Below, piece after piece: positions 7,761-17,867 of a DNA stretch of 17,867 nucleotides (the stretch's first letter is position 1; every line of letters begins with the position of its first letter). The stretch is from Carex sylvatica (Eukaryota > Streptophyta > Magnoliopsida > Poales > Cyperaceae). Where the stretch lies: assembly GCA_964058845.1 (NCBI GenBank), contig CAXKVR010000731.1:1-17867 (forward strand). Direction: 5' to 3'. A model generated the notes under the pieces. The model was not told where the DNA came from. It ran no database searches and saw nothing but the letters and a program-made list of their open reading frames with translations. Both the position numbers and the translations under genes were made by a program.

Positions 7761-10700
7761 GCCATGTTATCTTGTCATATAGAGACACCACTAGAGTGCT
7801 CCAAACACCTTCAATTTGGGTGTTGTATTAGGGGAGTAAATGTCCTATTATCTTACCATATGGAGACACCACTAGAGTGCTCCAAACACCTTCAATTGGA
7901 GTGTTGTATTAGGGGAGTAAATGCCCTATTACCTTGCCATATCAAGACAATACTAGAGGGCTCCAAACACCTTCAATTGGAGTGTTGTATTAGGGTTGTA
8001 AATGCCCTGTTATCTTTCCATCCGGAGACACTACTCGAGTGCCTCAAACACCTTCAATTGGAGTGCTGTATTAGAGTTGTAAATGCCCTATTATCTTGCC
8101 ATATAGAGACACTACTAGAGTTCTTCAAACACCTTCAATTGGAGTGTTGTATTAGGCTTGTAAATGCCCTATAACCTTGCCATATGGAAAAACTACTAGA
8201 CATCTTCAAACACCTTTAATTGGGGTGTTGCATTAGGGCTGTAAACGCCCTATTATCTTGCTATATAGAGTAACTACTGGAGTGCTACAAACACTATCAA
8301 TTGGAGTGTTGTATTAGGGTTGTAGATGCCCCATTATCTTGCCACATAGAAACACAACTAGAGTGCTCCAAATACCATCAATTGGTGTGTAGTATTAGGA
8401 TTGTAAATGCCGTCTTATCTTGCAATCTCGAGACACTACTAGGGTAAGCCAAACACCTTCAATTGGTGTGAAATATTAGGGTTGTAAATGCCCTATTATC
8501 TTGTCATCTGGAGACACTACTCAAGTGCTCCAAACACATTCAATTGGAGTGTTGTATTAAATTATAAAAACCCTATTATCTTTTCATCTGGAGATACTAA
8601 TAGAGTCCTACAAACACCATCAATTGGAGTGTTGTATTAGGGTTGTAGATGCCCTATTATCTTGATATATGGAGACACCACTAGAGTGCACCAAACACCT
8701 TCAATTGGAGTGTTGTATTAGGGGATTAAATGCCCTATTGTCTTGCCATATCGAGACACTACTAGAGTGCTCCAAACACCTTCAATTAGAGTGTTGTATT
8801 AGGTTTGTACATACCCTATTATCTCGCCAAATAGAGACACTACTAGAGTGCTTCAAATACGTTCACTTGGAGTGTTGTATTAGGCTTGTAAATGCCCTCT
8901 TACTTTGCCATCTAGAGACACTACTCGAGTGCTCCAAACACCTTTAATTGGAGTGTTGTATTAGGGGTGTAAATACCCTATTATCTTTCCATATCGAGAC
9001 AATACTAGACTGCTCCAAACACCATATGTTGGAGTGTTGTATTAGGGTTGTAAATGCTCTGTTATCTTGCCATACGGAGACACTATTCAAACACCATCAA
9101 TTGGAGTGTTGTACTAGGGTTGTATATGCCCTATTATCTTGCCAAAGAGAGACATTACTAGAGTGCTACAAACACCATCAATTGGAGTATTGTATTAGGG
9201 TTGTAGAGGCCTATTATCTTGCCATATAGAAACACTATCAGAGTGCTCCAAACACCTTCAATTGCTGTGTAGTATTAGGGTTGTAAATACCGTGTTATCT
9301 TGCCAACTGGAGACACCACTAGATGCTCCAAATACCTTCATTTGGAGTGTTGTATTGGGTTTGTAAATACCCTATTATCTTGCCATATAGAGACACTACT
9401 AGAGTGCTCCAAATACCATCAATTGGAGTGTTGTATTAGAGTTGTAAATGCCCCATTATCTTGCCGTATAGAGACACTACTAGAGTGCTCCAAACACCAT
9501 CAATTGGAGTGTTGTATTACGGTGGTTAATGCCCTATTATCTTGCTATATAGAGTCACTACTAGAGTGCTACAAATACCATCAATTGGAGTGTTGTATTT
9601 GGGTTGTAGATAACCTATTATCTTGCCATATAGAAACACTACTAGAGTGCTCCAAACACCTTCATTTGGAGTGTTGTATTAGGGTTGTAAATGTCCCATT
9701 ATCTTGCCATCTGAAAACACTACAAGAGTGCTTCTGACACCTTTAATTGGATTGTTGTATTAGGGTTGTACATGCGCTATTATCTTGCCATCTAGAGACA
9801 CCACTAGAGTGCTCCAAACACCATCAAATGGAGTGTATTAGGGTTGAAAATGCCCGATTATCTTGCCATCTGGAGACACTACTCGAGTGCTCTAAACACA
9901 TTCAATTGGTGTGTTGTATTAAGGTTATAAATGCCCTATTATCTTGCCATATAGAGACACCACTAGAGTACTCCAAACACCTTCAATTCGAGTGTTGTAT
10001 TAGGATTGTAAATGACCTGTTATCTTGCCATCTGGAGACACCAAACACCTTTAATTGGAGTGTTGTAAATGCCTCTTATCTTGCCATCTGGAGACACTAC
10101 TCGAGTGCTCCAAACACCTTCAATTGGGGTGTTGTATTACGGTTATAAATGCCCTATTATCTTGCCATCTGGAGACACTACTCAAGTGCTCCAAACACCT
10201 TCAATTGCAGTTTTGTACTAGGGTGGTAAATGCCCTATTGTCTTGCCATCTTGAGACACTACTAGAGTGCTACAAACACCATCAATTGGAGTGTTGTATT
10301 ATGTTTGTAAATGCCCTATTATCTTGCTATCTGGACACTCTACTAGAGAGTTTCAAACACCTTCAATTGGAGTTTTGCATTTGGGTTGTAAATGTCGTGT
10401 TATTTTGCCATATAGAGAAACCACTAGAGTGCTTCAAACACCTTCAATTGGAGTGCTGTATTAGGGTTGTAAATACCCTATTTTCTTCCCATATCGAGAC
10501 ACTACTAGAGTGCTTCGAACACCTTCAATTGGAGTGTTGTATTAGGGTTGTAGATGCCTTGTTATCTTGCCTTCTGGAGACACTACTCGAATGCTTCAAA
10601 CACCTTCAATTGGAGTGTTGTATTAGAGTTGTAAATGCTCTATTATCTTGCCACATAGAGACACTACTAGAGTGCTTTAAACACCATCAATTGGAGTGTT

Positions 10701-13214
10701 GTGTTAGAGTTGTAAATGCCCTTATCTTGCCATTTAGAAACACTACAAGAGTGCTCCAAACACCTTCAATTGGTGTGTTGTATTATGGTTGTAAATGCCC
10801 TATTATCTTGTAATATGGAAACACGAACTCGAGTGCTCCAAACACATTCACTTGGAGTGTTGTATTAGGCTTAGAAATGCCCTATTATCTTTCCTTCTGG
10901 AGACACTACTCGAATACTGCAAAAACACCTTCAATTGGAGTGCTGTATTTTGGTTATAAATGCCATGTTATCTTGCCATATAAAGACACCGCTAGAGTGC
11001 AGCAAACACTTTCAATTGGAGTGTTGTATTAGGGGTGTAAATGCTCTATTATCTTGCCATATCAAGACACTACTAGAGTGCTCCAAACACCTTCAATTGG
11101 AGTGTTGTATTAGGGTTGTAAATGCCCTGTTATCATGTCATCTGGAGACACTACTCGAGTGCTTCAAACACCATCAATTGGTGTGGTGTATTAGAGTTGC
11201 AGATACCCTATAATCTTGCCATATAGTGACATTACTAGAGTGCTCCAAACACCATCAACTGGAGTGTTGTATTAGGGTTGTAGATGCCCTGTTATCCTTC
11301 CATATGGAGACACTACTCGAGTGCTTCAAACACCATCAATTGGTGTGTTGTATTAGAGTTGTAAATACCCTATTATCTTGCCATATAGTGACATTACTAG
11401 GGTGCTCCAAACGCCATCAATTGGAGTGTTGTATTAGGGTTGTAGATGCTCTTTTTTCTTGCCATATATAGACACTACTAGAGTGTGCCAAACACCTTCA
11501 ATTGGTGTGTTGTATTAGGGTGGTAAATGACGTATTATCTTACCATATGGAGACACTACTATAGTGCTTCAAACACCTTTAATTGGAGAGTTGTATTAGG
11601 GGTGTAAATGCCCTATTATCTTGCCAAATAGAGACACTACTAGAGTACTCCTAACACCATCAATTGGAGTGTTGTACGAGAGTTGTAAATGCCCTATTAT
11701 CTTGACATATCGAGACACCACTAGAGTGCTCCAAACACCTTCAATTGGAGTGTTGTATTAGGGTTGTAAATGCCCTGTTATCTTGCCTTCTAGAGACACT
11801 ACTCGAGTGCTTCAAACACCTTCAATTGGAGTGCTGTATTAGAGTTGTACCTTATCTTGCCATTTAGAAACACTACGAGAGTGCTCCAAACACCTTCAAT
11901 TCGAGTGTTGTATTATGGTTGTAAATGCCCTATTATCTTGTCATATGAAAACACGAACTCGAGTGCTACAAACACATTCACTTGGAGTGTTGTATTAGGG
12001 TTATAAATGCATTATCTTTCCTTCTGGAGACATCACTCGAGTGCTGCAAACACCTTCAATTGGAGTGTTGTATTTTGGTTATAAATGTCATGTCATCTTT
12101 CCATATAGAGATACCACTAGAGTGCTCCAGACACTTTCAATTTGAGTGTTGTATTAGGGGAGTAAATGCCCTATTATCTTGCCATATCGAGACACTACTA
12201 GAGTGCTTCAAACACCTTCAATTGGAGTTCTTTATTAGAGTTATAAATGCCCTATTATCTTGCCATATAGAGACACCACCAGAGCGTTTCAAACACCTTC
12301 AATTGGAGTGTTGTATTTGGCTTGTAAATGCCGTCTTACCTTACCATCTAAAGACACTACAAGAGTGCTCCAAACACCTTCAATTGGAGAGTTGTATTAG
12401 GGTTATAAATGCCCTATTATCTTGCCATATGGAGACACTTTTAGAGTGCCCCAAACACCATCAATTGGAGTGTTGTATTAGGGTTGTAAATGCCATATTA
12501 TCATGCTATATAGAGTCACTACTGGAGTGCTAGAAACACCATCAATTGGAGTGTTGTATTAGGATTGTAGATGCCCTATTATCTTCCATATTGAAACACT
12601 ACTAGAGTGCTCCAAATACCTTCAGTTGGTGTGTTGTATTAGGGTTGTAAATGCCCTGTTATCTTGCTATCTAGAGACACTACTAGAGTGCTACAAACAC
12701 CATCAATTGGTGTTTTGTATTAGAGTTGTAAATGCCCTATTATCTTGCCATCTGGAAACACTACTAGAGTGTTCCAGACACCTTCAATTGGAGTGTTCTA
12801 TTAGGTTTTTAAATGCCAATAATCTAGCCATCTGGAGACACTACTCGAGTGCTGCAAACACCTTCAATTGGAGAGCTGTATTAGAGTTGTAAATGCTCTA
12901 TTATCTTGCCATATAGGGACACTACTAGAGTGCTTCAAACACCATCAGTTGGAGTGTTGTATTAGGCTTGTAAATGCCCTATTACCTTGCTATTTGGAGA
13001 TACTACTAGAGTGCTCCAAACAAATTCAATTGGAGTGCTGTATTAGGGTTATAAATGCCCTATTGTGTTTCCAACTGGAGACACTACCCGAGTGCTGCAA
13101 ACACTTTCAATTGGAGTGTTGTATTAGGGTTATAAATGCCATGTTATCGTGCTATATACACCACTAGAGTGCTACAGACACCATCAATTGGAGTGTTGTA
13201 TTAGGCTTTTAAAT
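6608..13214 (+). repeat. Higher-order repeat, copy 2 (6607 bp)
   Basis: This is the second complete period, the same length as copy 1 to the base. By eye it differs from copy 1 at three positions: T at 7463 (C at 856), C at 8066 (A at 1459) and T at 10382 (G at 3775). I saw no indel. The T at 7463 and the T at 10382 are private to this copy. All short and long irregular monomers of copy 1 occur here at +6607. Synonymous-looking single changes may have been missed outside the stretches I compared base by base. Confidence 0.96.
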
Positions 13215-16200
13215 GCCCTATTATCTTGCCTTATAGAAACACTACTAGAGTGCTCGAAACACCTTCAATTGTAGTGTTGTATTAAGGGAGTAAATGCCCT
13301 ATTATCTTGACATATCGAGACACCACTAGAGTACTTCAAACACCTTCATTTGTAGTGTTGTATTAGGGTTGCAAATGCCTTGTTATCTTGGCTTCTAGAG
13401 ACACTACTCGAGTGCTTCAAACACCTTCAATTTGACTGCTGTATTAGAGTTGTAAATTCCCTATTATCTTGCCATATAGAGACACTACCAGAGTGCTTCA
13501 AACACCTTCAATTGGAGTGTTGTGTTAGGCTTGTAAATGCCACCTTACCTTGCCATCTAAAGACACTACAAGAGTGCTCCAATCACCTTCAATTGGAATG
13601 TTGTGTTAGGGTTGTAAATGTCTTGCCAACTGGAGACACAACTCAAGTGCTTCAAACACGATCGCTACTGGAGTGCTAGAAACACTAACAATTGGAGTGT
13701 TGTATTAGGGTTGTAGATGCCCTATTATCTTGGCATATTGAAACACTACTAGAGTGCTGCAAACACCTTCAGTTGGTGTGTTGTATTAGGGTTGCAAATG
13801 CCTTGTTATCTTGCAATATGGAGACACTACTAGAGTGCTCCAAAAACCTTTCATTGGAGTGTTGTGTTAGGATTGCAAATGCCCTATTTTCTTGCTATAT
13901 AGAGTAACTACTGCTGTGCTACAAACACCATCAATTGGAGTGTTGTATTTGGGTTGTAGATACCCTATTATCTTGCCATGTAGAAACACTACTAGTGTGC
14001 GCCAAACATCTTCAATTGGTGTGTTGTATTAGAGTGGTAAATGTCTTATTATCTTGCCATCTGGAGACACTACTCGAGTGCTCCAAACAGCATTAATTGG
14101 AGTGTTGTATTTGGGGGTGTAAATGGCATGTTATCATGCAATCTGGAGACACTACTAGAGTGCCGTAAACACTTTCAATTGGAGTGTGCTATTAGGGTTG
14201 TAAATGCCCTATTATCTTGCTATTTAGAAACACTAATAGAGTGCGCCAAACACCTTCAATTGGTGTGTTGTATTAGGATCGTAAATGTCCTATTATCTTA
14301 TCATCTGGAGACACTACTTGAGTGCTCCAAACACCTTCATTTGGAGTGTTGTATTAGGGTTATAAATGCCATGTTATCTTGTCATATAGAGACACCACTA
14401 GAGTGCTCCAAACACCTTCAATTTGGGTGTTGTATTAGGGGAGTAAATGTCCTATTATCTTACCATATGGAGACACCACTAGAGTGCTCCAAACACCTTC
14501 AATTGGAGTGTTGTATTAGGGGAGTAAATGCCCTATTACCTTGCCATATCAAGACAATACTAGAGGGCTCCAAACACCTTCAATTGGAGTGTTGTATTAG
14601 GGTTGTAAATGCCCTGTTATCTTTCCATCCGGAGACACTACTCGAGTGCCTCAAACACCTTCAATTGGAGTGCTGTATTAGAGTTGTAAATGCCCTATTA
14701 TCTTGCCATATAGAGACACTACTAGAGTTCTTCAAACACCTTCAATTGGAGTGTTGTATTAGGCTTGTAAATGCCCTATAACCTTGCCATATGGAAAAAC
14801 TACTAGACATCTTCAAACACCTTTAATTGGGGTGTTGCATTAGGGCTGTAAACGCCCTATTATCTTGCTATATAGAGTAACTACTGGAGTGCTACAAACA
14901 CTATCAATTGGAGTGTTGTATTAGGGTTGTAGATGCCCCATTATCTTGCCACATAGAAACACAACTAGAGTGCTCCAAATACCATCAATTGGTGTGTAGT
15001 ATTAGGATTGTAAATGCCGTCTTATCTTGCAATCTCGAGACACTACTAGGGTAAGCCAAACACCTTCAATTGGTGTGAAATATTAGGGTTGTAAATGCCC
15101 TATTATCTTGTCATCTGGAGACACTACTCAAGTGCTCCAAACACATTCAATTGGAGTGTTGTATTAAATTATAAAAACCCTATTATCTTTTCATCTGGAG
15201 ATACTAATAGAGTCCTACAAACACCATCAATTGGAGTGTTGTATTAGGGTTGTAGATGCCCTATTATCTTGATATATGGAGACACCACTAGAGTGCACCA
15301 AACACCTTCAATTGGAGTGTTGTATTAGGGGATTAAATGCCCTATTGTCTTGCCATATCGAGACACTACTAGAGTGCTCCAAACACCTTCAATTAGAGTG
15401 TTGTATTAGGTTTGTACATACCCTATTATCTCGCCAAATAGAGACACTACTAGAGTGCTTCAAATACGTTCACTTGGAGTGTTGTATTAGGCTTGTAAAT
15501 GCCCTCTTACTTTGCCATCTAGAGACACTACTCGAGTGCTCCAAACACCTTTAATTGGAGTGTTGTATTAGGGGTGTAAATACCCTATTATCTTTCCATA
15601 TCGAGACAATACTAGACTGCTCCAAACACCATATGTTGGAGTGTTGTATTAGGGTTGTAAATGCTCTGTTATCTTGCCATACGGAGACACTATTCAAACA
15701 CCATCAATTGGAGTGTTGTACTAGGGTTGTATATGCCCTATTATCTTGCCAAAGAGAGACATTACTAGAGTGCTACAAACACCATCAATTGGAGTATTGT
15801 ATTAGGGTTGTAGAGGCCTATTATCTTGCCATATAGAAACACTATCAGAGTGCTCCAAACACCTTCAATTGCTGTGTAGTATTAGGGTTGTAAATACCGT
15901 GTTATCTTGCCAACTGGAGACACCACTAGATGCTCCAAATACCTTCATTTGGAGTGTTGTATTGGGTTTGTAAATACCCTATTATCTTGCCATATAGAGA
16001 CACTACTAGAGTGCTCCAAATACCATCAATTGGAGTGTTGTATTAGAGTTGTAAATGCCCCATTATCTTGCCGTATAGAGACACTACTAGAGTGCTCCAA
16101 ACACCATCAATTGGAGTGTTGTATTACGGTGGTTAATGCCCTATTATCTTGCTATATAGAGTCACTACTAGAGTGCTACAAATACCATCAATTGGAGTGT

Positions 16201-17867
16201 TGTATTTGGGTTGTAGATAACCTATTATCTTGCCATATAGAAACACTACTAGAGTGCTCCAAACACCTTCATTTGGAGTGTTGTATTAGGGTTGTAAATG
16301 TCCCATTATCTTGCCATCTGAAAACACTACAAGAGTGCTTCTGACACCTTTAATTGGATTGTTGTATTAGGGTTGTACATGCGCTATTATCTTGCCATCT
16401 AGAGACACCACTAGAGTGCTCCAAACACCATCAAATGGAGTGTATTAGGGTTGAAAATGCCCGATTATCTTGCCATCTGGAGACACTACTCGAGTGCTCT
16501 AAACACATTCAATTGGTGTGTTGTATTAAGGTTATAAATGCCCTATTATCTTGCCATATAGAGACACCACTAGAGTACTCCAAACACCTTCAATTCGAGT
16601 GTTGTATTAGGATTGTAAATGACCTGTTATCTTGCCATCTGGAGACACCAAACACCTTTAATTGGAGTGTTGTAAATGCCTCTTATCTTGCCATCTGGAG
16701 ACACTACTCGAGTGCTCCAAACACCTTCAATTGGGGTGTTGTATTACGGTTATAAATGCCCTATTATCTTGCCATCTGGAGACACTACTCAAGTGCTCCA
16801 AACACCTTCAATTGCAGTTTTGTACTAGGGTGGTAAATGCCCTATTGTCTTGCCATCTTGAGACACTACTAGAGTGCTACAAACACCATCAATTGGAGTG
16901 TTGTATTATGTTTGTAAATGCCCTATTATCTTGCTATCTGGACACTCTACTAGAGAGTTTCAAACACCTTCAATTGGAGTTTTGCATTGGGGTTGTAAAT
17001 GTCGTGTTATTTTGCCATATAGAGAAACCACTAGAGTGCTTCAAACACCTTCAATTGGAGTGCTGTATTAGGGTTGTAAATACCCTATTTTCTTCCCATA
17101 TCGAGACACTACTAGAGTGCTTCGAACACCTTCAATTGGAGTGTTGTATTAGGGTTGTAGATGCCTTGTTATCTTGCCTTCTGGAGACACTACTCGAATG
17201 CTTCAAACACCTTCAATTGGAGTGTTGTATTAGAGTTGTAAATGCTCTATTATCTTGCCACATAGAGACACTACTAGAGTGCTTTAAACACCATCAATTG
17301 GAGTGTTGTGTTAGAGTTGTAAATGCCCTTATCTTGCCATTTAGAAACACTACAAGAGTGCTCCAAACACCTTCAATTGGTGTGTTGTATTATGGTTGTA
17401 AATGCCCTATTATCTTGTAATATGGAAACACGAACTCGAGTGCTCCAAACACATTCACTTGGAGTGTTGTATTAGGCTTAGAAATGCCCTATTATCTTTC
17501 CTTCTGGAGACACTACTCGAATACTGCAAAAACACCTTCAATTGGAGTGCTGTATTTTGGTTATAAATGCCATGTTATCTTGCCATATAAAGACACCGCT
17601 AGAGTGCAGCAAACACTTTCAATTGGAGTGTTGTATTAGGGGTGTAAATGCTCTATTATCTTGCCATATCAAGACACTACTAGAGTGCTCCAAACACCTT
17701 CAATTGGAGTGTTGTATTAGGGTTGTAAATGCCCTGTTATCATGTCATCTGGAGACACTACTCGAGTGCTTCAAACACCATCAATTGGTGTGGTGTATTA
17801 GAGTTGCAGATACCCTATAATCTTGCCATATAGTGACATTACTAGAGTGCTCCAAACACCATCAACT
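13215..17867 (+). repeat. Higher-order repeat, copy 3 (partial, 4653 bp)
   Basis: The first 4653 bp of a third period are cut by the window edge 56 bases into the monomer that starts at 17812. It carries one private change that I found: T at 13621, where copies 1 and 2 have C (407 and 7014). At 14673 and 16989 it agrees with the majority base. The right part of the period (positions 4654-6607 of copy 1) lies outside the window and cannot be compared. Confidence 0.95.

Larger units (their letters stand above)
1..17867 (+). repeat. Tandem satellite array of 81-bp monomers in higher-order repeats
   Basis: The entire window is head-to-tail copies of a monomer of about 81 bp in one orientation, with no unique sequence at either edge, so the array continues beyond both ends. 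Landmarks recur at fixed spacing: the junction aaat|gccctattatc, then gacactactagag, then caaacaccttcaattggag, then tgttgtattagggttg. Walking these landmarks gives 221 complete units plus one cut unit at the right end. G+C of the consensus is about 40% and CpG is scarce outside the ctcgag and atcgag variants. No transposon, gene or microsatellite interrupts it. Such arrays are typical of eukaryotic heterochromatin near centromeres or telomeres; which applies here cannot be told from the sequence. I do not recognise the satellite family. Confidence 0.97.

Noticed and set aside
7434..8174. Open frame of 246 codons, also at 14041-14781 and shortened to 210 codons at 827-1459.
   Set aside because: It starts in one frame of the monomer and moves to another through an 82-bp unit at 829-910 (7436-7517 here). 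The copy-1 version is cut by a stop at 1459. This is chance reading of satellite DNA.
1..17867. CRISPR array or other bacterial repeat system.
   Set aside because: There is no alternation of an identical short repeat with unique spacers. The whole 81-bp unit is repeated and diverges along its full length, with no cas-like genes.
1..17867. Repeat-protein gene such as one with zinc-finger or leucine-rich repeats, suggested by the regular Cys and Leu spacing.
   Set aside because: The spacing does not fit a C2H2 finger (no paired Cys and His with the proper gaps), the pattern comes from a DNA period divisible by three, and non-triplet indels are common.
1..17867. Transposable element remains (terminal repeats, polyA tails, transposase or reverse transcriptase fragments).
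   Set aside because: None seen on either strand by eye. Every stretch can be assigned to a satellite monomer.

Overview
The whole window is one uninterrupted array of tandem satellite DNA. I see no gene, RNA gene, transposable element, CRISPR array or unique flanking sequence. An array this size built from short monomers in higher-order repeats points to a eukaryotic nuclear genome, probably pericentromeric, centromeric or other constitutive heterochromatin. The sequence alone does not identify the species.

The basic unit is an 81-bp monomer of about 40% G+C. It reads as an A/C-rich half (gacactac, ccaaacacc) followed, after a caattg centre, by a G/T-rich half (ggagtgttg, ttagggttg), and each unit ends in an aaat|gcc junction. 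All units point the same way. Monomers are clearly diverged from each other, but the array repeats almost exactly every 6607 bp. I walked the unit boundaries through one period and counted 82 units. Most are exactly 81 bp; 19 carry small indels, and the lengths sum to exactly 6607. The window holds copy 1 (1-6607), copy 2 (6608-13214) and the first 4653 bp of copy 3 (13215-17867). The start phase is only where the window happens to begin.

Between the 81-bp and 6607-bp levels there is an older, degraded layer. Diagnostic monomer subtypes recur in a preferred order, and one marker subtype returns at 1154, 2044, 3326, 4355, 5480 and 6531. These cycles of about 0.9-1.3 kb (11-16 monomers, mean 13.7) suggest six diverged copies of an ancestral repeat of about 1.1 kb, later captured and amplified as one 82-mer.

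The three 6607-bp copies differ at only four positions that I could find (407/13621, 856/7463, 1459/8066 and 3775/10382). This means very recent amplification or homogenisation, or an assembly artefact. Open reading frames up to about 250 codons exist only because 81 is a multiple of 3 and one forward frame of the consensus lacks a stop. They are broken by indels and by a stop that differs between copies, and I do not regard them as genes.
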